Positions 1-8,076 of a stretch of 64,000 bases of DNA are shown here, in pieces. This stretch comes from JBOCEF01 sp050586345 (lineage in GTDB: Bacteria; Pseudomonadota; Alphaproteobacteria; Rhodobacterales; Rhodobacteraceae): NCBI RefSeq assembly GCF_050586345.1, contig NZ_JBOCEF010000005.1:62001-126000 (forward strand). The letters run 5' to 3'. The translations under genes and the position numbers were made by a program. Numbering within the stretch: position 1 is the stretch's first letter; every line of letters starts with the position of its first letter. A model generated the notes under the pieces. It was not told where the DNA came from, did not search any database, and worked only from the letters and a program-made list of their open reading frames with translations.

Positions 1-83
1 GCATCCGCAAGGGTCCGGCGCCCGAGAACCTTCCCGTTCCGACCGCGACCTTCGCGTCGGACACCGTGATCAAGCTGGGCTGA
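1..83 (+). CDS. petA: Rieske iron-sulfur subunit of cytochrome bc1, C-terminal end only
   Basis: Only the last 26 codons are in the window, read in the frame beginning at base 3 and ending in TGA at 81-83. The residues IRKGPAPENLPVPT are the typical C-terminus of alphaproteobacterial Rieske proteins, downstream of the 2Fe-2S cluster domain, which lies outside the window. The stop is 11 bases before the cytochrome b start, so petA, petB and petC form one operon. The Rieske protein receives electrons from ubiquinol and passes them to cytochrome c1 at the periplasmic face. The identification rests on the short tail plus the operon context. Confidence 0.88.
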   Translation, partial: IRKGPAPENLPVPTATFASDTVIKLG

Positions 84-94
84 GGAGCGGACGA

Positions 95-1405
95 ATGAGC
101 GGAATTCCTCACGACCACTATGAGCCGAAGACCGGCATCGAGAAGTGGCTTCATGCGCGTCTGCCGATCGTCGGCATGGCGTATGACACCCTGATGATCC
201 CCACGCCCAAGAACCTCAACTGGATGTGGATCTGGGGCATCATCCTCGCCTTCTGCCTCGTGCTGCAGATCGCCACCGGCATCGTGCTGGTGATGCACTA
301 CACCCCGCATGTGGACCTCGCCTTCGCGTCGGTCGAGCACATCATGCGCGACGTGAACGGCGGCTGGCTGCTGCGCTACGCCCACGCCAACGGCGCCTCG
401 CTGTTCTTCGTGGCGGTGTACCTGCACCTGTTCCGCGGCCTCTACTACGGGTCCTACAAGGCCCCGCGCGAGGTGACGTGGATCATCGGCATCCTGATCT
501 ACCTCGCCATGATGGCGACCGCGTTCATGGGCTACGTGCTGCCCTGGGGCCAGATGTCCTTCTGGGGCGCGACCGTGATCACCAACCTGTTCTCGGCGCT
601 GCCGCTGGTCGGCCAGCCGATCGTCGAATGGCTGTGGGGCGGCTTCGCCGTCGACAACCCGACGCTGAACCGGTTCTTCTCGCTGCACTACCTGCTGCCC
701 TTCGTGATCGCCGCGCTGGTCGCGGTCCACATCTGGGCCTTCCACCACACGGGCAACAACAACCCGACCGGCGTCGAAGTGCGCCGCGGGTCGAAGGAAG
801 AGGCCGCGAAGGACACCGTTCCGTTCTGGCCCTACTACGTCATCAAGGACGTGTTCGCCCTGGCGGTCGTGCTGCTGGTCTTCTCGGCGTTCCTGTTCTT
901 CATGCCGAACTACCTCGGCCACCCGGACAACTACATCGAGGCGAACCCGCTGGTGACCCCGGCGCACATCGTGCCCGAATGGTACTTCCTGCCGTTCTAC
1001 GCGATCCTGCGCTCGATCACCGACGACGTCTGGCTGATCATGATCCTGCCGATCGACGGCAAGCTGGGCGGCGTCCTGGCGATGTTCGGCGCGATCGTCG
1101 TCATGGCCCTGGCCCCCTGGCTCGACACCTCCCGCGTGCGCTCCGGCCGCTACCGGCCGCAGTTCAAGTGGTGGTTCTGGCTGCTGGTGCTCGACTTCTT
1201 CATCCTGATGTGGTGCGGCGCCATGCCGGCCGAGGAGCCCTACGCGACCATCTCGCTGATCGCCTCGGCCTACTGGTTCGGCTACTTCCTGATCATCCTG
1301 CCGCTGCTGGGCGTGATCGAGAAGCCGCTGCCGCAGCCGGCGACCATCGAGGAAGCCTTCGAAGCCGACATGGCGAAGAAGTACGCTTCTTCCCCGGCCG
1401 AGTGA
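95..1405 (+). CDS. petB: Cytochrome b of the bc1 complex
   Basis: This 436-residue integral membrane protein carries the two b hemes and the Qo and Qi quinone sites of ubiquinol:cytochrome c oxidoreductase. The N-terminus MSGIPHDHYEPKTGIEKWLH closely matches the Rhodobacter protein. Heme ligands H97 and H111 are seen in RYAHANGAS and VYLHLFRG, with the second pair in SLHYLLPF and VAVHIWAFHHTG. The Qo-site PEWY motif is in HIVPEWYFLPFY. Hydrophobic segments fit eight transmembrane helices. The ATG follows a GGAG-type ribosome site and lies 11 bases after petA; cytochrome c1 follows after 17 bases. Length is normal for the family. Confidence 0.98.
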   Translation: MSGIPHDHYEPKTGIEKWLHARLPIVGMAYDTLMIPTPKNLNWMWIWGIILAFCLVLQIATGIVLVMHYTPHVDLAFASVEHIMRDVNGGWLLRYAHANGASLFFVAVYLHLFRGLYYGSYKAPREVTWIIGILIYLAMMATAFMGYVLPWGQMSFWGATVITNLFSALPLVGQPIVEWLWGGFAVDNPTLNRFFSLHYLLPFVIAALVAVHIWAFHHTGNNNPTGVEVRRGSKEEAAKDTVPFWPYYVIKDVFALAVVLLVFSAFLFFMPNYLGHPDNYIEANPLVTPAHIVPEWYFLPFYAILRSITDDVWLIMILPIDGKLGGVLAMFGAIVVMALAPWLDTSRVRSGRYRPQFKWWFWLLVLDFFILMWCGAMPAEEPYATISLIASAYWFGYFLIILPLLGVIEKPLPQPATIEEAFEADMAKKYASSPAE

Positions 1406-1422
1406 TTGGCAGGAAAGGTAGA

Positions 1423-2223
1423 ATGATGACCAAACTTTCCCGCATCCTGGCGGCCGCCGTGGTCGCCGCCCTCCCCGCCTCGGCCATGGCCGCCGGCGGG
1501 GGCGAGAGCCACATCGAGGACGTCGCGTTCTCGTTCGAGGGCCCGATGGGCGCCTATGACCAGGCTCAGCTGCAGCGCGGTCTGCAGGTGTTCAACGAGG
1601 TCTGCGCCGCCTGCCACGGCATGAAGTTCGTGTCGTTCCGCTCGCTCGGCGAGGAAAGCGGCCCGGGCTATGACGAGGAGCAGGTCAAGGCCCTCGCCGC
1701 CCTCTACGAGGTCGCGGACGAAGAAGGCGAGCCGGGCGATCTTCGACCGGCCGAGCCGACCGACAAGTTCCCGGAGAACACCTCCATGAACGCGCCGGAC
1801 CTGTCGCTGATGGCCAAGGCGCGCGCGGGCTTCCACGGCCCCGCGGGCCTCGGGATCAACCAGCTCCTCAACGGCACCGGCGGGCCGGAGTACATCTACT
1901 CGCTGCTCACCGGCTACACCGGCGAGGAGAAGACCCAGGCCGGGACCATCCTCTACGGGAACCACACCTTCCCGGGCGGCTGGATCTCGATGACCCCGCC
2001 GCTGTCGGACGACCTGATCGAGTATGCCGACGGCACCCCGGCGACCGCGGAACAGATGGCCGAGGACGTGTCCGCCTTCCTGATGTGGGCGGCGGAACCG
2101 AAGATGCATGACCGCAAGGCGGCCGGCATCCGCAACTTCCTCTACATCGCCCTGCTGGCCGTGCTTCTGTACCTGACCAACAAGAAGCTCTGGGCCTCGG
2201 TGAAGAAGAAGAAGGCCGCCTGA
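1423..2223 (+). CDS. petC: Cytochrome c1 of the bc1 complex
   Basis: This 266-residue protein is the c-type heme subunit that takes electrons from the Rieske centre and passes them to soluble or membrane cytochrome c. A cleavable signal peptide ends near AMAAGGGES. The heme attachment motif is CAACH, preceded by FNEV, and the axial methionine is probably the one in GGWISMTPPL. A C-terminal membrane anchor (NFLYIALLAVLLYLTNKKLW) is followed by a lysine-rich cytoplasmic tail. Two ATGs lie in tandem at 1423 and 1426; the first is given, after an AGGAAAGG site. The gene is the last of petABC, followed by a terminator. Confidence 0.97.
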   Translation: MMTKLSRILAAAVVAALPASAMAAGGGESHIEDVAFSFEGPMGAYDQAQLQRGLQVFNEVCAACHGMKFVSFRSLGEESGPGYDEEQVKALAALYEVADEEGEPGDLRPAEPTDKFPENTSMNAPDLSLMAKARAGFHGPAGLGINQLLNGTGGPEYIYSLLTGYTGEEKTQAGTILYGNHTFPGGWISMTPPLSDDLIEYADGTPATAEQMAEDVSAFLMWAAEPKMHDRKAAGIRNFLYIALLAVLLYLTNKKLWASVKKKKAA

Positions 2224-2246
2224 GGCCCCGCCTCACGGCTGAAATG

Positions 2247-2281
2247 AAAGCGCCCGCCGGAGCGATCCGGCGGGCGCTTTT
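2247..2281 (+). terminator. Rho-independent terminator of petABC
   Basis: A GC-rich stem (AAGCGCCCGCCGG paired with CCGGCGGGCGCTT, loop AGCGAT) is followed by a short T run, 24 bases after the petC stop. It lies between convergent genes, and the A run on its left side may let it work for the minus-strand gene ending at 2298 as well. Confidence 0.85.
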
Positions 2282-2297
2282 GCGTGTGGTGGGGGCG

Positions 2298-2804
2298 TCA
2301 GGCGCCGCGGCGGGACGAGGCTGCGCCGAGCCCGCAGAGCGCGAGCCCGAGCAGCGCCGCCGCCGGGGGCAGGGGCACGTCGCGCGGCGCGGCGTCCGTG
2401 GTCGGCCAGGCGGTGAACTCGGTCCCGGGCGGGAAGCCGGCGACGTTGATGAAGAAGCCCATGCCGGGGGCGATGCCCGAGCCGGTCCCGATCTCGAAAT
2501 CGGCCGAGCTGGTGGTGGCGGAGTCGTCCGTCATCAGGCCGTGCCCGTCCGTCTCCGGCGGGGCGTCGGTGGCCGGGGTCCATTCGAAGTGGAAGTCGGT
2601 GAAGGTCTCGGACGTGTCGTTGACATACTCCTCGTAGAACCCGCCGGACGCGTCGGTGGAGAAGAAGAACGGGTCGAGAGAGGTCAGCGAGGTCGTCATC
2701 GGCATGGCGACGAGATCGATCTCGATCGTCATCGCGGCGGCGGGGGCGGCGAGGGAAAGCGCCCCGAACAGGGCGGCGCACAAGGCTTTGGATACTTGAA
2801 TCAT
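2298..2804 (-). CDS. VPLPA-CTERM surface/exported protein (1st of the window)
   Basis: This 168-residue protein begins with a signal peptide (MIQVSKALCAALFGALSLAAPAAA). It ends with the exosortase-type sorting signal DVPLPPAAALLGLALCGLGA followed by a short basic tail SSRRGA, the tripartite VPLPA-CTERM layout. Such proteins are thought to be processed by a dedicated exosortase and delivered to the envelope or extracellular matrix. The middle is polar and acidic with no recognised catalytic motif, and probably folds as a beta-sandwich. The ATG has a good site (GAGGAGTTTTCAAG). It converges with petC. No exosortase is encoded in the window. Confidence 0.82.
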   Translation of the reverse strand: MIQVSKALCAALFGALSLAAPAAAMTIEIDLVAMPMTTSLTSLDPFFFSTDASGGFYEEYVNDTSETFTDFHFEWTPATDAPPETDGHGLMTDDSATTSSADFEIGTGSGIAPGMGFFINVAGFPPGTEFTAWPTTDAAPRDVPLPPAAALLGLALCGLGAASSRRGA

Positions 2805-2924
2805 CTTGAAAACTCCTCTGGGCTGGAGGTCGTCAATTAAGGAGCATTCGAGCTGATTCGAGGAGCCCTCAAGTGTTCATCAAGAAAAAAAGCCCATTAC
2901 ATGACGCAACTGTTGGGGATTCGT

Positions 2925-4049
2925 TCAGGCGCCTGCCCGCGCCCAGCGGCACAGCACGTCGGCCCCGAGGCGCCGGTGCTCGACCAGCGTGAAGCGCGGC
3001 GCGTCGGCCAGCCGCGCGAGGCCCAGGTCGCCGATCCCCGGGCGGCTCTCGGCCCCCAGCGCCATCCCGGCGGCGCACCACCAGAGCTCGTCCACCAGGT
3101 CCGCCTTCAGCAGCGCGGCGGCCAGCATCCCGCCCCCCTCGCACATCGCGCGGGTGACGCCGCGGGCGCCGAGCAGCGACAGCCCCTCGGCCAGGTCCAG
3201 CATCCCGTCCGCGCCGCGGGGCAGGGCGGCGCAGGTCATCCCCGCCGCCTTCAGCGCCCCCACCCGCACCGGGTCGGCGTCGGGCGCGTGCAGCAGCAGC
3301 GCCCGGCGGGCCGCCGCCGTGCGGGCCAGCTGCGTGTCCGGGGACAGGCGCGCGCGCCCGTCGAACACCACCGGGTCGGGCGAGCGGTCCTCGAGCCCCG
3401 GCAGGCGGCAGGTCAGCGCCGGGTCGTCCGCCACCGCGGCGCCCGAGCCGACCAGGATCGCGTCGGAACGGGCGCGCAAGAGGTGCGCCTCGGCCCGCGC
3501 CTCGGGGCCGGTGATCCACTGGCTCTCGCCGCTCGCCAGCGCGATGCGCCCGTCGAGGGAGGCGCCCAGCTTCAGCGTCAGGTGGGGCCGCCCGCGGCGC
3601 AGGCGGGTCAGGAAGCCGACCTGGGCCGCCTCGGCCTCGGCGGCCATCAGCCCGATCTCCACCGCGACCCCGGCGTCGCGCAGCCGCCCGAAGCCGCGGC
3701 CCGAGACGCGCGGGTCCGGGTCCTGCAGCGGGCAGACCACGCGGGCCACCCCGGCGGCGATCAACGCGTCGCAGCAGGGGGGCGTGCGGCCATGGTGGGC
3801 GCAGGGCTCGAGGGTGACATAGGCGGTCGCGCCGCGCGCGGCCGCGCCGGCCTGCGCCAGGGCCATCGTCTCGGCATGGGGGCGGCCGCCGGGCTGGGTC
3901 CAGCCGCGGCCGACCACGCGGCCCCGGGCGACGATCACGCAGCCGACGGCGGGGTTCGGGGCGACCCGCCCCAGCCCGCGCGCGGCGAGCGAGAGCGCAT
4001 GGGCCATGTGCCGCGCATCCTCGGCGCGGGGGGCGGCGGAACCGGTCAT
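2925..4049 (-). CDS. ribD: Bifunctional riboflavin deaminase/reductase RibD
   Basis: This 374-residue protein performs the second and third steps of riboflavin synthesis: deamination of the GTP-derived pyrimidine and reduction of its ribosyl side chain. The N-terminal deaminase domain shows the zinc-site motifs HAETMALAQAG and PCAHHGRTPPCC. The C-terminal reductase domain begins near RPHLTLKLGASLDGRIAL. The ATG at 4049 is chosen because GGAGG precedes it and MTGSAAPRAEDARHMAHAL matches family N-termini; a longer reading from 4160 would overlap nrdR. It lies 19 bases after nrdR and is probably co-transcribed with it, a common alphaproteobacterial pairing. Confidence 0.95.
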   Translation of the reverse strand: MTGSAAPRAEDARHMAHALSLAARGLGRVAPNPAVGCVIVARGRVVGRGWTQPGGRPHAETMALAQAGAAARGATAYVTLEPCAHHGRTPPCCDALIAAGVARVVCPLQDPDPRVSGRGFGRLRDAGVAVEIGLMAAEAEAAQVGFLTRLRRGRPHLTLKLGASLDGRIALASGESQWITGPEARAEAHLLRARSDAILVGSGAAVADDPALTCRLPGLEDRSPDPVVFDGRARLSPDTQLARTAAARRALLLHAPDADPVRVGALKAAGMTCAALPRGADGMLDLAEGLSLLGARGVTRAMCEGGGMLAAALLKADLVDELWWCAAGMALGAESRPGIGDLGLARLADAPRFTLVEHRRLGADVLCRWARAGA

Positions 4050-4068
4050 GGAGGGCCTCCGGGCCGGG

Positions 4069-4530
4069 TCAGGCGTCCGCGGGGGGGCGGAGCTGCGCGA
4101 CGAAGGTCTCGAAATCGTCGGCTTCCTGGAAGTTCTTGTAAACGCTCGCGAAACGGACATAGGCGACGGTGTCGATCCGGGCCAGCGTCTCCATGACGAT
4201 GGTGCCGATCTTGTCCGAGGGCACGTCGGTCTCGCCGGTGCTTTCCAGCCGCCGCACGATGCCCGAGATCACCTGCTCCACCCGGTCGGTCTCGACCGGG
4301 CGTTTCTGCAGCGCGATGCGGATCGAGCGGGAGAGCTTGTCGCGGTCGAAATCCTCGCGCCGCCCGTTGCGCTTGACGACGGTGAGGTCGCGCAGCTGCA
4401 CCCGCTCATAGGTGGTGAAGCGCCCGGTGCATTCGGGGCAGAAGCGCCGGCGGCGGATCGCGGCGTGGTCTTCGGCGGGACGGCTGTCCTTCACCTGGGT
4501 GTCGGTATTTCCGCAGAAGGGGCAGCGCAT
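4069..4530 (-). CDS. nrdR: Transcriptional repressor NrdR
   Basis: This 153-residue protein represses ribonucleotide reductase genes in response to ATP and dATP. The start MRCPFCGNTDTQVKDSR is diagnostic: an N-terminal zinc ribbon with CPFC and a second pair FCPEC, followed by the ATP-cone domain (LTVVKRNGRREDFDRDKL...). Length is normal. The ATG at 4530 is preferred over the upstream in-frame start at 4605 because every NrdR begins at MxCPxC. It is followed by ribD on the same strand. Confidence 0.97.
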   Translation of the reverse strand: MRCPFCGNTDTQVKDSRPAEDHAAIRRRRFCPECTGRFTTYERVQLRDLTVVKRNGRREDFDRDKLSRSIRIALQKRPVETDRVEQVISGIVRRLESTGETDVPSDKIGTIVMETLARIDTVAYVRFASVYKNFQEADDFETFVAQLRPPADA

Positions 4531-4651
4531 GGGGTCTCCTCCGCTCAGGGCCGCCGCCACTATAGGGGCGCCGCGAGTCGTTGGGTAGGGGGGCGGGCCG
4601 CTCACGACATGCAGGGGCGCCCCATATGCGCGGAAGCGATGCGCGCAGGAC

Positions 4652-5146
4652 TCAGCCCTCGCCGCCGGGCGGGCCCTCGGTCAACTCGCCGACATGCAGC
4701 ATGGGGGCGAGGTCCTGGTCCTTGGCGTCCATCAGCATCGCCACCCGTTCCAGCGCGGCGACCAGCATCGCCTGCTCCCAGTCCTCGAGCTTGCCGAACT
4801 TCTCGGCGAAGGTCAGCTGCAGCGGGTCGGGCGAGGCGTCGAGCGCGGCCAGCCCGGCCTCGGTCGGCTGCACCCAGATCTGGCGGCGGTCGGTTTCGCC
4901 GCGCTTGCGCACCGCGAAGCCGCGGTTCTCGAGCTTGTCGATCAGCGCGGTGGCGGTGCCCTGGGCGACGCCGACGGACTGGGCGATGGTCTTGGCGGTG
5001 GCCTCGCCGCTTTCCTTGAGGATGCGCAGCACCATCAGCTGCGGCCCGGTCATCCGCGTCTCGCGCGCCAGGCTGCGCGAGGCGGTGTCGGCCGCGTGCA
5101 GAATCCGCCTGAGCGCCCGGAGGCTGCTGTCCACCCTGTCTTCCAT
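4652..5146 (-). CDS. ectR: MarR-family regulator, probable ectoine repressor EctR
   Basis: This 164-residue protein has the MarR winged-helix fold: dimer helices at both ends, recognition region TAKTIAQSVGVAQGTATALIDKLENRGF, and the wing VRKRGETDRRQIWVQPTEAG. It is transcribed divergently from ectA with 289 bases between the starts. MarR-type EctR proteins in this position repress ectABC at low osmolarity in methylotrophs, so the same role is inferred here. The ligand or osmotic signal cannot be read from the sequence. Candidate operators lie between the two genes. Confidence 0.82.
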   Translation of the reverse strand: MEDRVDSSLRALRRILHAADTASRSLARETRMTGPQLMVLRILKESGEATAKTIAQSVGVAQGTATALIDKLENRGFAVRKRGETDRRQIWVQPTEAGLAALDASPDPLQLTFAEKFGKLEDWEQAMLVAALERVAMLMDAKDQDLAPMLHVGELTEGPPGGEG

Positions 5147-5247
5147 CGCCCCCTCCGGCTGGTGACCACCCTTTTCATTCTCGTCGCGGAACCGGCGGCG
5201 AAGCGCAAGGCGCCCGGCGCGGGATTCGTTCAGGCCCTTGACAGCTG

Positions 5248-5286
5248 CGAAGGGCGAAACCTTCGTTGCGCGAAATTTATTTCGCG
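5248..5286. promoter_or_regulatory. Two adjacent palindromes, candidate EctR operators
   Basis: In the ectR-ectA intergenic region, a perfect 18-base palindrome (CGCGAAAT-TT-ATTTCGCG, 5269-5286) stands beside a 6-base inverted repeat (CGAAGG...CCTTCG, 5248-5265). Size and symmetry suit a MarR-family dimer. The tract is much richer in A+T than its surroundings. Binding by EctR is inferred from position only. Confidence 0.55.
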
Positions 5287-5377
5287 AAGCGAACGTTTCA
5301 TGATGTCAGCATCCTATTGAATTTTAACGTGAAACGCGGGCGCAGATCGCGTTGCAAATCCATCATATCCTTCGCCC

Positions 5378-5405
5378 TTGAAAATGAAATCGAAGCACGT
5401 ATGTT
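5378..5405 (+). promoter_or_regulatory. Putative sigma-70 promoter of ectABC-ask
   Basis: TTGAAA at 5378-5383 and TATGTT at 5400-5405 are separated by 16 bases, about 30 bases upstream of the ectA ATG. The boxes fit housekeeping consensus reasonably and lie in an A+T-rich patch. No transcription start is proven. Confidence 0.5.
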
Positions 5406-5435
5406 TTGCGTCCCGAAGCGATTTCAGAGGTAGCC

Positions 5436-5975
5436 ATGTCCATCGCCGAAGCGAAAACCGCCGCGACTTCCGACGATCTGGTGTTCCGCGCCCCGGAGCC
5501 CGAGGACGGGAAAGCCGTGTGGGAGCTGATTCGCTCCTGCGGGCCGCTCGATGACAACTCCCTCTACTGCAACCTGCTGCAGTGCGATCATTTCGCCGAC
5601 ACCTGCATCCTGGCGGAGAAGGACGGCGAGGTCCTCGGCTGGATCTCGGCCTATCTTCCCCCGGCCGAGGAGGGCGTGCTGTTCATCTGGCAGGTCGCGG
5701 TCTCGGAGAAGGCGCGCGGCATGGGCCTTGCGGGGCGCATGCTCGACAAGCTGGTGGCGCGCAAGGTCTGCCGCGGCGTCCGCCGGATGAAGACCACCAT
5801 CACCCCGGACAACGACGCGTCCTGGGCGCTGTTCCGCAGCTTCGCGCGCCGCATGGAGGCCCCCATCGAGGGCGAGCCGCATTTCGAGCGCGAGGCCCAT
5901 TTCGGCGGAGAGCACGAGACGGAAGTCATGGCGGAGATCGGCCCTTTCGGCGCGCTCGCCCGGAAAGCCGCCTGA
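5436..5975 (+). CDS. ectA: L-2,4-diaminobutyrate acetyltransferase EctA
   Basis: This 179-residue GNAT-fold enzyme transfers an acetyl group from acetyl-CoA to L-2,4-diaminobutyrate, the second step of ectoine synthesis. The core VFRAPEPEDGKAVWELIRSC, the substrate segment GPLDDNSLYCNLL, and the acetyl-CoA loop EKARGMGLAGRM are all visible. The ATG at 5436 is preferred over an upstream TTG because it follows AGAGG and matches family length. It is the first gene of the ectABC-ask operon. The gap of 163 bases to ectB is GC-rich with small inverted repeats but no convincing terminator. Confidence 0.96.
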   Translation: MSIAEAKTAATSDDLVFRAPEPEDGKAVWELIRSCGPLDDNSLYCNLLQCDHFADTCILAEKDGEVLGWISAYLPPAEEGVLFIWQVAVSEKARGMGLAGRMLDKLVARKVCRGVRRMKTTITPDNDASWALFRSFARRMEAPIEGEPHFEREAHFGGEHETEVMAEIGPFGALARKAA

Positions 5976-6138
5976 GGCTCGTGACCTGACGCGCCGCGCC
6001 GGGGGCCCGACCCGCCCCCGCCCGCCGCGCCGCACGATCCTTCACCACACGAAACATCCCCGCGGACGGCGCCCCATCGGCGCCGCGCCGGGCCCCCGGA
6101 CCGAGGGGCCCGCGGGCCGCGCACAAGGAAACGACATC

Positions 6139-7452
6139 ATGACCGACAAGACCCAGACCGCCGCCGAGACCGCTCCGAAACCCGTGCCCGCCGTGTTCGC
6201 GCGCCGCGAATCCGAGGTGCGCTCCTATTGCCGTTCGTTCCCGACCGAGTTCGTCTCGGCCTCGGGCGCGACGCTCCGGGATGCGGCGGGCCGCGAGTAC
6301 ATCGACTTCCTCGCCGGCTGCTCCTCGCTGAACTACGGGCATAACGACCCGGACATGAAGCAGGCCGTCGTCGACTACATCATGGCCGACGGCATCAGCC
6401 ACGGCCTCGACATGCATACCGGCGCCAAGGCCGCGTTCCTCGAGGCGTTCGAGAAGATCATCCTCGAGCCGCGGGGCATGGACCACAAGGTGATGATGAC
6501 CGGCCCGACCGGCGCCAACGCGGTGGAATCCGCGCTCAAGCTGGCGCGCAAGGTCACCGGCCGCACCAACGTCATCGCCTTCACCAACGGTTTCCACGGC
6601 ATGACCCTGGGCGCCCTGGCCGCCACCGGCAACGCCGGCAAGCGCGGCGGCGCGGGGGTGGAGCTGAACGGCGTCACCCGCCTGCCGTATGAGGGCGCGA
6701 TCGAGGGCGTCGACAGCCTCGCCTATATCGAGGCGATGCTCGACAACCCGTCCTCGGGCATCGATGCGCCCGCCGCGTTCCTGATCGAGCCGATCCAGGG
6801 CGAGGGCGGCCTCAACGACGCCTCGAAGCGCTTCCTGCAGGGGATCGAGAAGCTCGCGCGCAAGCATGGCGCGCTGCTGATCGCCGACGACATCCAGGCG
6901 GGCTGCGGCCGCTCGGGGACCTTCTTCTCGTTCGAGGAGATGGGCATCGAGCCGGACCTGATCCCGCTGGCCAAGTCGTTCTCGGGGATGGGCCTTCCCT
7001 TCGCCGCGCTGCTGCTGCGTCCGCATCTCGACCAGTGGAAGCCGGGCGAGCACAACGGCACCTTCCGCGGCAACGGCCACGCCTTCGTCGCCGCCCGCGT
7101 GGCGCTGGAGAAGTTCTGGTCGGGCGACGCCTTCGAGAAGGAGATCGCCCGCAAGGCCGAGATCCTGACCGCGCGCCTGTCGCGCATCGCCGAACGCACC
7201 GGCGGGCGCCTCAAGGGCCGCGGCATGATGCAGGGCGTCGATGTCGGCTCGGGCGAGCTGGCCGCCGAGATCTGCGCCAGGTGCTTCGAGATGGGCCTGA
7301 TCATCGAGACCTCGGGCGCCCATGACGAGGTGGTCAAGGTGCTCGCGCCGCTGACCATCGACGAGGGGCTGTTCGAGCAGGGCCTGTCGATCCTGGAAGA
7401 GGCGACCGACGCCTGCGCGCCCTCGGCCGCCGCGAAGATCGCCGCCGAGTGA
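6139..7452 (+). CDS. ectB: Diaminobutyrate-2-oxoglutarate transaminase EctB
   Basis: This 437-residue class-III PLP aminotransferase makes L-2,4-diaminobutyrate from aspartate semialdehyde using glutamate. The cofactor lysine is K279 in PLAKSFSGMGLP. The PLP-contacting aspartate is in LLIADDIQAGCGRSG. Phosphate-binding GPTGANAVESALKLAR and the FTNGFHGMTLGA segment are also present. The N-terminus is about 20 residues longer than many EctB proteins; the ATG follows AAGGAAACGACATC. Second gene of the operon, followed after 116 bases by ectC. Confidence 0.97.
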   Translation: MTDKTQTAAETAPKPVPAVFARRESEVRSYCRSFPTEFVSASGATLRDAAGREYIDFLAGCSSLNYGHNDPDMKQAVVDYIMADGISHGLDMHTGAKAAFLEAFEKIILEPRGMDHKVMMTGPTGANAVESALKLARKVTGRTNVIAFTNGFHGMTLGALAATGNAGKRGGAGVELNGVTRLPYEGAIEGVDSLAYIEAMLDNPSSGIDAPAAFLIEPIQGEGGLNDASKRFLQGIEKLARKHGALLIADDIQAGCGRSGTFFSFEEMGIEPDLIPLAKSFSGMGLPFAALLLRPHLDQWKPGEHNGTFRGNGHAFVAARVALEKFWSGDAFEKEIARKAEILTARLSRIAERTGGRLKGRGMMQGVDVGSGELAAEICARCFEMGLIIETSGAHDEVVKVLAPLTIDEGLFEQGLSILEEATDACAPSAAAKIAAE

Positions 7453-7568
7453 CCCGGTCCGGCGCTCCCCACCCCCGGGGGGCGCCGACCACGCCGAAAC
7501 GCACCGAATTATCGGGGCGCCGCCGCCATGCCGCGCGCAGGCCGCCCGACCGACGAGGAGAGACCGAC

Positions 7569-7967
7569 ATGATCATCCGCGACTTCAACGAAGCGAAGAA
7601 AACCGACCGCCGCGTGGCCGACGCCAAGTGGGAATCCGTGCGGATGCTGCTGGCCGACGACAAGATGGGCTTCAGCTTCCACATCACCACCATCGAGGGC
7701 GGCTCGGAGCACACCTTCCACTACAAGAACCATTTCGAGAGCGTCTACTGCGTCTCGGGCGAGGGCGAGATCGAGGACCTGGCCACCGGCGAGGTCCACC
7801 AGATCAAGCCCGGCGTGATGTACGCGCTGAACCTCCACGACAAGCACACCCTGCGCTGCCGCACCACCTGCGTCTTCGCCTGCTGCTTCAACCCGCCCGT
7901 GACCGGGACCGAGGTCCACCGCGAGGACGGCTCCTACGCCCCGGCGGAAGAGACGGAGACGGCCTGA
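7569..7967 (+). CDS. ectC: L-ectoine synthase EctC
   Basis: This 132-residue cupin cyclises N-gamma-acetyl-diaminobutyrate to ectoine with loss of water. MIIRDFNEAKKTDRRV is the usual N-terminus. The cupin region EGGSEHTFHYKNHFESVYC and the later HDKHTLRC supply the metal- and substrate-binding residues. The ATG has a strong GAGGAG site eight bases upstream, which decides it over a longer in-frame reading. No ectD (hydroxylase) follows, so the end product from this locus should be ectoine rather than hydroxyectoine. Confidence 0.97.
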   Translation: MIIRDFNEAKKTDRRVADAKWESVRMLLADDKMGFSFHITTIEGGSEHTFHYKNHFESVYCVSGEGEIEDLATGEVHQIKPGVMYALNLHDKHTLRCRTTCVFACCFNPPVTGTEVHREDGSYAPAEETETA

Positions 7968-8076
7968 GGCCGCGCCGATCCATGGCCGCGCCGCGCCCCC
8001 TTGGGGCGCGCGCGACCGGACCGAGCCTGACGCGACCACAGACAAGGACCGGGGCCGAGACGCCCCGGAAATCCAC

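Noticed and set aside
226..1422. 5' extension of the cytochrome c1 frame across petB
   Set aside because: It runs out of frame through petB and encodes an Arg-rich sequence; the signal peptide of cytochrome c1 begins at 1423.
6001..6138. Internal terminator between ectA and ectB
   Set aside because: Small GC inverted repeats are present but none has a T tract, and ectB has a normal ribosome site; one operon is more likely.
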